Below are positions 1 through 9,773 of a stretch of DNA of 64,000 nucleotides, piece after piece (position 1 is the first letter of the stretch; each line of letters opens with the position of its first letter). The position numbers and the translations under genes are program-made. Origin of the DNA: Labia minor (taxonomy: Eukaryota; Arthropoda; Insecta; Dermaptera; Spongiphoridae); assembly GCA_963082975.1 (NCBI GenBank), contig OY720347.1, positions 48,856,655 through 48,920,654 of the forward strand, written 5' to 3'. The notes beneath the pieces are model-generated. The model was given only the letters and a program-made list of their open reading frames with translations, made no database searches and was not told the DNA's origin.

Positions 1-1124
1 GCTAACACCTTCAACGCTTGAAAACGTTTAAATCAAATTGATTCATCAAAAGCAATATATTTAATTTAATTCTTCTAGTACAATTTTAAAAATTCTTTAA
101 TATATTATTGATTTAAATAAATCGAACAAGATGTATTCTTTTACCGACTGACAAGAGATTAAACGTCGAATACAGTTAAAAGTGTACACATACTTTTCAA
201 ACATGTTTACCAATACAACACAAAAAATCGTGTGAATCGGACCAATTCAGCTCACAAAATTACAAAATTCTCGTTTCTTTTTGAACACACCTAGAATGTG
301 CTATATGTGTAAATGAAAGTAATCACAAATGATCGAAGATTAATAAAAAAAAAATAAAATAATTGTAAAAGAGAAAGTAAAATGTTATTAAATAAATTTA
401 ATTAAATTATCTCATTAAAAATACAATTGAAAAACATTGTAATATTGAAGAGTAGTAAATTTAAATTAATTATCTTGTATAAATGAATGAAATTTAATCT
501 TTCATTTGCTTTGTTTATATAAGATATACTTTATACATATATATAAATCAGACATCTTTTCTAATAAAATTAATTACTTATGCTGATTCATAATATAGAA
601 AAATTATTTTGAAGTTTTTCTTACGTAAGAATTAAACGAAACTATTGAATAAACTTCGTGTCGAATTAACCAATTGAGTGTTATACCTTATGCAATAATT
701 CTCTTTTACTGTCCTTTAAAATTAGATTTTCCCTTGCCAGATTAAATATATTTGATAACACAATGAATTTAATTAAATTTTTATTAATTATATGACAAAC
801 TATAGTTTAGAAAAGTAGCAGAGATGCAACACTCAACGAGATGGTGAAATAATTTTGGCGACCAGCCTGTTTTATATACTTATTAGATTTATTTTTTTAC
901 TAAATAGAAAATATTGAAAAAACTTAACACTGAACAGTAAGGTAAAAAAAAAAATAAATAAAAATATTTTGTTAAACGTTTTCTGATCTCATAAACATTA
1001 TTTTTTGTTACAATATAAATATTTGTTTTTCAATTTAATGGGCTTTTTGTTTACTAATATATATCCATTCATAAATTATTCTTAAATCAATATACATATT
1101 TAAGAAAAGCCTTTAAAATACTCA
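1..1124. other. AT-rich intergenic DNA, nothing recognised
   Basis: No ORF of coding character, RNA gene or terminal-repeat structure was found here. The sequence is A+T-rich with short homopolymer runs and (AT)n stretches. Confidence 0.6.
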
Positions 1125-1711
1125 TTTTTACTCTCTCGCCAGAGATAATACGGCGATCACGAAAATTTTCCATATCGAGATTTTGATGATTTTATACATT
1201 TTGAAGGCCCCTAAGTTATTTTTACTAAAGTTGAAAAAAATGTCCGTGTGTGTATGTAAACAAGTTTATGCAAAATCGGTTTGAGCTAGGATAATGAAAT
1301 TTGGTATACGGGCATTATTCAAAATTCGTAGTTTTCTATCAACTTTTGAGAAATGTAACTCATCCGGAAGGAGGACTTTACCTACCACGTTTTCATTTTT
1401 TCCCCTCTAAACTGGTCATAAAAATAAAGATATATGTTTGATAATAATTAAAAATTGCATAAAACTATATATAGAATTTCAGCTTGATTGAATTGCCGAA
1501 AGTACCGGAATTAATATTTCAACACGTTGACTTCCAATCACGCGCCAGCACATGAATGAGGTGGTTCCATCAACAAAGAACCAAACACGAGCTGGTTTAA
1601 TAAATATTATTTATTATTTTTAATTTATAATTTAATTAAATTTAATTTAATTATAATATATGTTAATTAATCCCATTCAAATTGCAAGATAGTCGAGTGG
1701 AGACACCCCAG
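1125..1711 (+). mobile_element. Family A Helentron-like repeat (HINE-like), copy 1
   Basis: This roughly 590-bp repeat recurs at 22146, 22954, 35647, 51084, 53941 and 63580. In this orientation the 5' end is TTTTTACTNTCTCGC. Near the 3' end the complementary GCGAGATAGT (here GCAAGATAGT) is followed by CGAG and a terminal hairpin TGGAGACACYCCA. That is an asymmetric subterminal inverted repeat plus 3' hairpin, the layout known for Helentron-derived non-autonomous repeats. A GT-rich microsatellite-like stretch lies in the first third. No coding capacity. The family assignment is inference from structure. Confidence 0.7.
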
Positions 1712-1883
1712 ATTTATAATTATAAAAATAAGTAATTTTATTTATTTCCATTATTTGAAAATATAAAGTTTTCATGAAATATTTTAAATTAAGTTTAGTA
1801 TATATTTAGTAATCATCTAATTAGATTCCTAACCATGGAATATATACATATATAGATAAGTATATATTTTTTAAGTTTTAGAG

Positions 1884-2064
1884 ATGTCCAAGCTTTTAAT
1901 TTAATGGGCCACATCGCAAACTTAAATATTTAACTGGGCCGCAAAATTACCAGAATATGTTAAGCCTAGCTAGTGAATGTCTCAAAACTTAGTCGATAGT
2001 GGGCCGCATCAAAACTTTGAGTGGGCCGCAATGCGGCCCGCGGGCCGCGAGTTGGACATCCCTG
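1884..2064. mobile_element. hAT-type MITE with 8-bp target duplication
   Basis: The right end reads GGACATCCCTG, the complement of a hAT-like CAGGGATGTCC terminus. The left end has ATGTCCAA but lacks the first five bases. The 8-mer ttttagag lies directly outside both ends (1876-1883 and 2065-2072). The body has several GGGCCGCA repeats and a GC-rich right end. It is about 180 bp and non-coding. Confidence 0.7.
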
Positions 2065-2417
2065 TTTTAGAGGATTCTTAAAAATATATTATATGTTAAA
2101 ATTAAATATTAAACCGGGTATGATATATTTATTAATATGCCCACAACCTTATTTTTCAGTAAATCATCATAAGATTTCAAGTTGATCACAATATAAAGGT
2201 AAGTGTCCACTTGAGACAAATTCTCGAGAGAAAGTCTCGAGATTAGTTCCGAAGTGTTGTCCATTTGAGATCACTTGCGCTCTCGAGACAGCATTTGGAG
2301 ACTCGACAGTCACTGCAGTCTCGAGATCGGAAAATTTTGTGTACACTTGAGAGCTTACTCTCAAGTCTCAGTCGATTCTGTGACTTGGTTGTTAGTTTTG
2401 AGATTAAGTTTTGAGAT

Positions 2418-2576
2418 TTAATTTTCAAATTTCGAAGCAAATTCTTCGTACATTGCCATTTTTTTTTCGCGATTTCTATAAAGTTTATGTTTTACATTCC
2501 ATAAAAACTCTTTCTCATCATAAAGTTCGATTAATTTAAACACTTCCTCGTCAGTCCACTCGCGCTTATCATTCAT
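2418..2576 (-). pseudogene. MADF/Myb-like domain fragment of a Harbinger element
   Basis: An ATG-started 52-residue ORF reads MNDKREWTDEEVFKLIEL at its N-terminus and continues through LWNV and KLYRNREKK motifs. This pattern (acidic W-T-D-E-E start, L-W-N-V, Y-x-N-R-x-x-K) is typical of the MADF/Myb-SANT DNA-binding proteins encoded by PIF/Harbinger transposons next to the transposase. A full partner protein is normally much longer, so this is the N-terminal domain only, ending at TAA after a phenylalanine-rich stretch. The start codon abuts the insertion point of the family B repeat, so any native promoter has been displaced. It supports the Harbinger identification of the surrounding element. 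It is probably not functional. Confidence 0.65.
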
Positions 2577-3209
2577 TTTTACCGACCAACGATAGTAAGG
2601 GAGGTATTGTTTTCACACCAAATTTCACATGTGGAGATTTTTACATATCTCCACGAATCATGCATTTTCTAAACAGAAAAAAGTATTTTTAGCATGATGT
2701 CTGTCCGTCTGTCCGTCCGTATAGATGTGTACAGCCTGGATGGCTCAACCGATTTTGATGAAATTTGGTATATTTACTTAATGCATCAGTGGGATGAATT
2801 GATCAACTTTTGGTGCAAATCCGGAAACCGGAAGTGGTAGTATTAGCGATCGACGATAGGAAGGGAAGGGTTATCTTCACACCAAATTTCACATGAGGAG
2901 ATTTTTTTATATATCACCACGAATGTATTGGTTTTATCCTCGGGAAAAATCATCTTCATTATGTTTTTCTTAATTTAAAATTATATGACGTCACCCAGCC
3001 CTTCATGACGTCACAGCCTCGGGTAACGCCGGCTACTTCAGCTATATATTATAAATAAAATAAAATTACAAATATTTATGTTCTATCCATATCTGTTTGT
3101 TATTACATTAATAGATATATTAAAATTATTTGAAATTGTTTCTGTAGCTGGAAATTAATTTATTTCAAACCGTCGGTCGGTTCGGACCTGGCCACAGGTC
3201 AACTTATTT
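2577..3209 (+). mobile_element. Family B Helentron-like repeat (HINE-like), copy 1
   Basis: The 5' end is TTTTTACCGACCAACG. Near the 3' end its complement CGTCGGTCGGT is followed by TCG and the hairpin GACCTGGCCACAGGTC. A GTCTGTCCGTCTGTCC microsatellite lies about 130 bp from the 5' end. Related full copies are at 30591 and 44173 (both minus). The architecture matches family A although the terminal sequences differ. It is inserted in a Harbinger element between T residues with no visible target duplication, as expected for Helentrons. Confidence 0.7.
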
Positions 3210-3470
3210 AAAAAATTGATTTGTAATTTAAATTAAAGAAATATTTTAAATAAAAAGTATCGAGACCGACTCTCAGCTCTTCCAACATTGACGGAAGACT
3301 GGTGACTAAATCTCGTGAGCAGGAATGATCATGTCCACTTGTGACAAGTGCAGTGTCTGATACTTGTATAGGCTTGTCTCTGAGAGCGCTCTCAGGCACA
3401 CATACATTTGAGAGTCTTGTCTCGATATCAGTCTCGAGACCAATTTGTCTCAAGTGGACACTTACCTTAA

Positions 3471-4152
3471 TAAAGTCATTTATTGCATCCAATCAACATA
3501 TAAGGAAATAAAATGAGAATATTAAGCACTGATAAAAATTTATTGATTCTTAAAAAAATTTACCTATTAATTTATAAGAAAAATATTCAACGTAACTTTG
3601 ATAAATCGAGTTATATACAAGAACAGCTAGTATATTTAATTTTATGATACAATTTTAATTCTATATATAATACAATGCCCAGGTATTTACAAAAATAAAA
3701 TAACTGTTGGGTAGGGATCTGGGCTCTAAAATTTACTACGAGCCATGTGTATTTATCCTCTTCCTCTCCCCTCTTGACATTACTAATGAAAACAAAACTT
3801 TCAAATATACAATTCTGTTGGAATTTACCCAATAAGGAAATAATAATAATCTGAAATGTATTAATCAGTAGTAAATAGAATAATTGTACCGTTAGAGTAC
3901 ATATTCATATAAAAAACTTTTTAGATTATATATGAAATATAATTTTATTATTAATAATTATTGTTATTAAAGTTATTAGAAGCGATAAAGGCACCAACAT
4001 AATTTTTCAATATTATTTTTATTGATATAATAATTCATTTTTTTTCTTATTACATAAAGCCTTAGATCGACATCTTCTATTTATTAATTATTATTTTTAA
4101 TATAAATTATATAAAATAAATAATTACTTTTTTAATGAAATATTTCTTAATA

Positions 4153-4183
<31 letters not shown>

Positions 4184-5211
4184 ATGTTATAAACACATGA
4201 TAAATATTGTTATAAATATATTTTTCTTATAATTGTAAAAAAAGATATTTCAAAATTATATAATTTTAAAATGAATATGTGTCTATTTATTTTATTAACA
4301 ATAACTCCATCTAGTTTCAATAGGATGAAATCCAAGTTCTTTATTTTGTGGCAAATAAAAACTTTATTATTGCAAATAATCAATATATATAATATCACAG
4401 ACTATATATATAATATTATACAAGCCCTAATTCATGACATTTAATCTAATCTTTAGCCTTTACCTCTAAAAGATCACCACTTAAATATTTCTATAGAGAA
4501 TAAATATGAAAGAAAAAAAATAAGGAAATCAGAGAGAAATACCTAATTTGCTTAATTTTATTCTTTTAAAATCGGATTCAAACGCCTAAACAAGAAATAC
4601 CGAAAAATTAAATATACAGACCTTATAATAAAAAAACGCCTTCCTAATATTATATTCTTGAAAAATCTTGAACATTATTTCAAAATTCAGTGATGCTATT
4701 AATTACATATTAGTAAAGATAATTCAACAAAGCAGTAGTTAATAAACTCAAAATATCTTTAAGTGATCTCTTTAAGTTTAAGAAAAATATAGTAAATAAA
4801 CAATCATAGAATAATAAATAAATAAAATAATTTAAATTATAATAGCTGCTTTTCTTTATATATCCTTATTATCAACTTATCAAGATTTCATAAATAAATT
4901 CACCCATTTTTCATTAAATGTTATTTTTAAATTAAAATAATGATTAGAATATTTTTAGTAACTATATCTTTGATAATATTAATTTTTATTGAATTTTTAT
5001 CTTGATTTGTAAATGTTAATTCACAATTATAATTATTTAATAGAATTAATTGGCGAAACAAGTCTTACTAGGATTTTGAGGTAAAACTTGTTTGTTAGTC
5101 GATATCTTTAAACACTTTTAATATCTTGATCTATTTAATATTGATGCTTCAGTTGAAATCATAAATTTACTTGATGAATTATTGTCTAAATTATAATGAT
5201 TTCTGTTATAA
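3471..5211. other. AT-rich intergenic DNA with a (TA)n tract
   Basis: No coding region is supported. A (TA)n tract lies near 4157-4182. Short reading frames here are low-complexity Lys/Ile/Asn/Phe-rich translations of AT-rich DNA. Confidence 0.55.
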
Positions 5212-5913
5212 CAGAGATGGCGAACCTTTTTGAATGTTTTTGAACACAAAGTTATAAAAAGTCATTATGAAGTAACTAACGTGCCACAATAAAATTGATT
5301 TCAATATCGAGAAATACTATCCTTTCTCCTAAGTCACAAATAAAGTGTAAAAAGAGGTTGTAGAAAAGCTAAAATTGTTATGCTACTTTATAAATTTGTC
5401 GTTCATTCGAAATGTCGCTTGGTCATAGGCGGATTATCCGTAAGGCAAACTAGGCACGTGCCTAGGGGCGTGTAGTTACAAGGGGCGCGCGAGCTCAGAA
5501 TTTTTAAAATTTATAGTATTATGATGGACATTTATGGCCGATACACGGGCGCCGATAAAGTGATTGCCTAGGGCGCTCTGGACCTTTAATCCGCCACTGC
5601 GCTTGGTGGAACTATACATAGATATCTAATATCTATTAAACTAGAATTAATTAAGTGTATACCTATGTAAACTGTAACCGGTGTCAGAATTTTACTAAAT
5701 TATTGTGTTGGTATATATAATATATTTTGATCGGCTTAAGCTTCGACTCCAACCCCAAAAAAAATTTAAATTTTAAGGGAGATTTTCAACAAATAAATAA
5801 AACATCAATTAAATTATTTTCTTAGAATCATTTATTTTATAGAACTTGCTTTTACTAAATTTTTCAAACGTGCCATGCGTGTGGCAAGCGTACCATAGGT
5901 TCACCATAATTTG
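5212..5913. mobile_element. Degenerate hAT-like element
   Basis: The left end CAGAGATGGCGAACCTTTTT and the right end GTACCATAGGTTCACCAT, with paired ACGTGCCA motifs inside each end, resemble a common hAT MITE family. The right terminus is degraded and I could not find a matching target duplication. A younger hAT MITE (5424-5599) is inserted in it. Confidence 0.5.
5424..5599. mobile_element. hAT MITE with exact 8-bp TSD
   Basis: The termini are CATAGGCGGATTA at the left and, on the complement, CAGTGGCGGATTAAAGG at the right. The 8-bp duplication cgcttggt (5416-5423 and 5600-5607) is identical on both sides. Internal GCCTAGG and GGGCGC motifs are typical of CAGTGGCGGA-type hAT MITEs. It is 176 bp and non-coding. 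Confidence 0.85.
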
Positions 5914-6554
5914 GGATGTGTCTCTTTGATGAAGGAAAAAGAAGGATATTTGAAAATATAAGATCGTTTTAAGATTTACTATAAAAATTGGCGATGAATC
6001 TGAAACAGTTTTATGTCTTTCTCGCATAATATTAATTAAGAAAAAATAATAAAATATTTAATAAAATTATTTAAATATATTTTATTTTTTTTAAAAAAAA
6101 TATATTTGTTAAAATACTGTATAAATTTAAATAGATAATATTTGTATTCATTAAATAAAATTGGAAAAAATCCAGAAAGAAAAATATACTTATTACTAGA
6201 TTACAACCATATTGAGTAGAGATACATGTATAAAAATATGTTTTAAATACAAATATATAAAGATTAGGAAAAATTATAAATAAAATATATTGCATTTAAT
6301 ATTTAAGTTATTCAGTTTAGTGAAAAATAAGGCACCAACTTTTCCAACATGTGCTTCTTATCAAGTAGAAAAAATTGATAAGTTTTACATATATAAATAC
6401 AATACATAATTATTTTATTTCTTATCAACTTGATTGTAAATTCAAAAAAATTTGAAAGAATATTTTATTTTTTAGTTTTTCAATTAATAAGTTAATTTAT
6501 TACAACATTAAATACCACATCAAAATCATTTTTAGAAAAGTTAGCTAATAATAA
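5914..6554. other. AT-rich 3' flank of the TMEM121-like gene
   Basis: No gene seen. On the minus strand this is the downstream flank of the TMEM121-like coding region; several AATAAA-type polyadenylation hexamers occur (for example the complement of tttatt near 6410), but the site used cannot be chosen by eye. Confidence 0.5.
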
Positions 6555-7565
6555 TCAAGCATCTGCCTTAGGTCTATTTAAGGTCTCTAAATCAATCTCA
6601 TCATTTTTGTTAGACTGATCAGATTGTCTTTGTTTTCGATTTTCAAAATAATCTTTTATATCTGGCCCAAGTGAACGAAGAGCAACAAAAATTCCAAAAA
6701 CATTTTTCATTAAGAAAATTGATGCTCTTTTTTGATATTTGCACCAAATATATATTCTTAACGTTAAAAAGGGGATGTCAATCAAAAGAAGATGGAGTAC
6801 TGAATAAAGTATCGACATGGGGAGGAAAAGGTTATCTACATTAACATCAGATAAACTTAATTTATATAAGGCTAAAGTAGGAAGTAGAAAATCAATTGAG
6901 CCTAAAATTAAAACGGAAGTTTCCAATGTAAATGTAAGTGGTTTTAAATTGGATTCGTCAACTAAAAGTAATGCTAAAACGCTTACCGCATCTAAAATTT
7001 CAATACCAGTTTTGCCACAAACATGAGTAACATAACTATAACGTGGTGAGTGTCTATCATATCCGTTGTGACCTTCAACAAGAAAATAAAAGATTATGCC
7101 AGAGAGAGCGATAGTCACTTGTAATAATTGGGTTCCAAAAACATTTTTTGTTGTAATCTCTTTCGGTATATTTGAAGTAAATATCATAATAATTTTTGCA
7201 AATAAGATTAAACTATAAAACAACCATGATACATAACTAAGAGGCATAACTCCTAATCGCTTGGTAGGAAATTTTCTTACAAGATTATTTGTTGAGAACA
7301 AATATTTCTTTACATTTGTGGAAGTATTTTTAACTAAAAATTGATAAGAAAGAGTAAGTGCTCCAGCAAAAACAAAAACACAGACAAAATCTGCTATAAA
7401 CCAAAAGTAGGGATGAACGTTGTTTTTAAAATTGGCTATAATATAATAATTTAATATACTTCCTTGGATAATAACTAAAATTATTAATAATGTGGCATTA
7501 AAAAAATGGTATAAAAGCTTTTTAGAAAAGCATTTCCGATGACTAAGGTCTTCATTTGATGACAT
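6555..7565 (-). CDS. TMEM121-family multi-pass membrane protein
   Basis: A 336-residue uninterrupted reading frame starts at an ATG (MSSNEDLSHRK) and has about seven or eight hydrophobic segments, near residues 17-43, 51-78, 104-131, 148-167, 187-204, 211-235, 246-274 and 284-297. The C-terminus is polar and acidic/basic. The second half shows the order expected of TMEM121 proteins: a short ILD helix, a LETSVLILGSIDFLLP helix, an L-P-M-S-I-L-Y segment, then K-x-x-x-x-IFLMKNVFGI followed by a charged FENRKQRQ stretch, similar to the F-V-x-K-N-V...EYRRQ region of vertebrate TMEM121. TMEM121 proteins are integral membrane proteins of poorly defined function. The gene has one coding exon and lies head-to-head with the cold-shock gene, 720 bp apart. 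The family call comes from remembered similarity, not a search. Confidence 0.7.
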   Translation of the reverse strand: MSSNEDLSHRKCFSKKLLYHFFNATLLIILVIIQGSILNYYIIANFKNNVHPYFWFIADFVCVFVFAGALTLSYQFLVKNTSTNVKKYLFSTNNLVRKFPTKRLGVMPLSYVSWLFYSLILFAKIIMIFTSNIPKEITTKNVFGTQLLQVTIALSGIIFYFLVEGHNGYDRHSPRYSYVTHVCGKTGIEILDAVSVLALLLVDESNLKPLTFTLETSVLILGSIDFLLPTLALYKLSLSDVNVDNLFLPMSILYSVLHLLLIDIPFLTLRIYIWCKYQKRASIFLMKNVFGIFVALRSLGPDIKDYFENRKQRQSDQSNKNDEIDLETLNRPKADA

Positions 7566-8285
7566 GTTTATTGAATATGTGTATTGTTTCTATTAAAAAC
7601 CAAGTATTCTAAAAAAAAAAATTAATTAAATTTATATTTTGTTTTTTAAATAAAACTTTTACTCACCTTAAAGTCATTTTCACGTTATTTTGATTATATG
7701 TATATTAATTATAAAAAAATTGTTATTTTCATTCATAAAAAAAATACATTAATAGTTATGATAAATGTTTGATAAATAATTCAATGACATTTCTAAAAAG
7801 GTATTTAGTGTCATATTAGACATTAAATATTTTACCTTGTTTTAAATTTGGTTCATACAGAACACCAACTTAATTTATTAAGATTTTTCAAATTTATTAA
7901 AATCATAGTAATTTATAATTATAATTGCTTTTTTATTTGTAATTAATCAAATTGTTTAAGTGTTTTATTTTGAGTTAATTTTGTAAAATAGTTATTTTAT
8001 TATTGTAATGTTGTAGATTATATAAAAGTCCTTAGGTAACCTTGGCCACCCATTTCAAAATTCTCATTTATTACTAAGTCAAGTTTTATCTCCCTAAGTG
8101 AAACATTTTTTTATCATTTTAAGTATATTTTATTTAATTTGATTATTATCAAATATAAATCCATTAAAGTGAACACTTAATTATTTATTAACTAATAAAA
8201 TAATAAATATATAGTTACTTTTATTTACTTAACCTTTGACTTAATCGAAATCTTGTATTTAGGAGTTTTAATTTTCTAACTGAAA
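7566..8285. promoter_or_regulatory. Shared upstream region of two divergent genes
   Basis: This 720-bp AT-rich interval separates the start codons of the TMEM121-like gene (minus) and the cold-shock gene (plus), so both promoters must lie here unless upstream noncoding exons exist. No clear TATA/Inr pair stands out from the A+T background. A less AT-biased stretch near 8020-8095 (CCTTGGCCACCCATTTC) could be 5' untranslated sequence of the cold-shock gene. Confidence 0.4.
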
Positions 8286-8814
8286 ATGTCTGACGATCAA
8301 AAATCTCCTTCTAATAAATTAATTCCAGAAAATCAAACATTACAAGTGCCTAGTCCAATCATTACTAGAAGAACAAGAACTGAATCAACGTAAATATTGG
8401 AAAATTATTCTATTTTTTAAATTTATTAATATTAATTTATTTATTAATAAATTTTAGGAGTGCAAAAACAAGTGAACAAGAACATGGAACAGTTAAGGAT
8501 TTCTGTAGAGCAAAGGGACATGGATTTATAATTCCTAATTCAGGAAGTGAGCCAATCTTTGTACATGTGTCAGAGTAAGAAATTTTAAGATGGTTTTATA
8601 AAAGATTCATTTATTTATTTATAATTTAATTTTTACAATCTTTTTTTTAAGTATTGAAGGAGAATATGTTCCCTTACCTGGTGATGAAGTTCAATATAGA
8701 TTATGTCCAATTCCACCAAAATATGAAAAATATCAAGCTGTACAAGTGAAAATAATCAATTTGACACCTCAAGTACATTTAAGATGGAATTGTCATCCCA
8801 CTGAAGAACATTAA
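8286..8814 (+). CDS. CARHSP1: CARHSP1-type cold-shock-domain protein, three exons
   Basis: Three exons, 8286-8389, 8458-8574 and 8652-8814, join at GTAAAT/TTTTAG and GTAAGA/TTTAAG sites to a 127-residue protein. Exon 1 encodes a polar N-terminus ([12 protein letters not shown]) with a RRTRTES basic/Ser motif. Exons 2 and 3 encode the cold-shock domain, roughly residues 44-110: [15 protein letters not shown], then [20 protein letters not shown] and the [13 protein letters not shown] strand. This order is diagnostic of CARHSP1/PIPPin proteins, which bind RNA 3' regions; vertebrate CARHSP1 is a phosphoprotein, so the RTRTES motif is a plausible phosphosite (inference). The length is slightly shorter than the ~147-residue human protein. 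Both introns are under 80 bp. The gene diverges from the TMEM121-like gene and converges on the EB-domain gene. An AATAAA lies just downstream near 8842. Confidence 0.93.
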
Positions 8815-9710
8815 ATCTTGGTAATTATCTGCATTGAGAAATAAATAACATGGCCACATTTTTGCAAAGAAACATTTCCAATGCCATTATTGATTTCTAT
8901 TACGAAATTATGCTTCATGACATGCCAACGAGATCAATATTTTCTAAACAACAAGAGCAGGGAATCAGTCTTGAATGAGAACAGTCATTTGGCACTAGGA
9001 TTCAGCGGCCTACCGCTTCACCCAACCATGCAGTTTCATTTTTTCATTTTATTTTAGATGAGGACACATTTGAAAAATTACAACTAATTGATATTTTAAT
9101 TATATTTAATTTTGTGGCCATAGAAAAATTATAAATTTATTTTCTTACTCTATGATTCAAAATAATATTTTAATTAAATTATAAAAAACAACATTGTGCT
9201 CACTTAACTTATTGAAATTGAAAAAGGCTAATTTTTTTTTAATTCTAAATGAAATGTTGATATTAATGCTATTGAGAATAAGCTATAGAGTAGTATTTTA
9301 GAGATTTTTAGAGAGTTTTAATCCAAAGGTCCTATAAAAAACTAATGTTTTTTTTTAATACACGCTCCATATTCTCTCTCACTTTTTCTCATTTATTTAT
9401 ATTAAACTACAATCACTCTTTAAAAAAATAACAAAATTCGTAACATATGTAAAAAACACTGTTCAACATGATTTAATTCATATAAATTGTAAATGAGTGT
9501 ACACTTCACTTGTTATTAAATTAAAAATATATGAATGTGTGTTTGAAAATAGTAAAACAATCTGTTTAAAAATCATATTTAAATGAAGGAGCGTGTAAAC
9601 GGCGTCAGTACGCACTTTGACACTAAGGCAATGTATGTCATATTTATAAAAGAAGCTACATGATATATTTTTAACAAGAACAACACTTGATGGATGGGCT
9701 GGAAATCTGG
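8815..9710. other. Convergent 3' region of the cold-shock and EB-domain genes
   Basis: This interval separates the stop codon of the plus-strand cold-shock gene from that of the minus-strand EB-domain gene. The first ~240 bp after 8814 are less AT-rich and are probably 3' untranslated sequence, with AATAAA near 8842. On the minus strand an AATAAA is available near 9393. No other gene is seen. Confidence 0.5.
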
Positions 9711-9773
9711 TCAATGTAGTTCAGCCGAAGTACAGGGACCGAGTTCTCCAAATACGCCAAGGCCAGGTGAATC
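9711..9773 (-). CDS. EB-domain gene, last exon
   Basis: The acceptor CTTTTAG is followed in phase 0 by DSPGLGVFGELGPCTSAELH and TGA. The frame follows directly from the penultimate exon, and the exon is more GC-rich than its surroundings. Confidence 0.7.
   Translation of the reverse strand, partial: DSPGLGVFGELGPCTSAELH

Larger units (their letters stand above)
2197..3467. mobile_element. PIF/Harbinger-like element, interrupted by a family B repeat
   Basis: The terminal inverted repeats begin AGGTAAGTGTCCACTTGAGA on the left and end with its complement on the right. Both sides are flanked by the trinucleotide TAA (2194-2196, 3468-3470), matching the 3-bp TWA duplication of PIF/Harbinger elements. 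The subterminal regions are full of TCTCGAGA-like motifs. It carries a short MADF-like ORF on the minus strand (2418-2576). A 0.63 kb family B repeat (2577-3209) sits inside it; without that insert the element is about 640 bp. No DDE transposase is present, so it is non-autonomous. Confidence 0.75.

Noticed and set aside
6817-7026. 69-codon plus-strand ORF
   Set aside because: It is the antisense shadow of the TMEM121-like gene.
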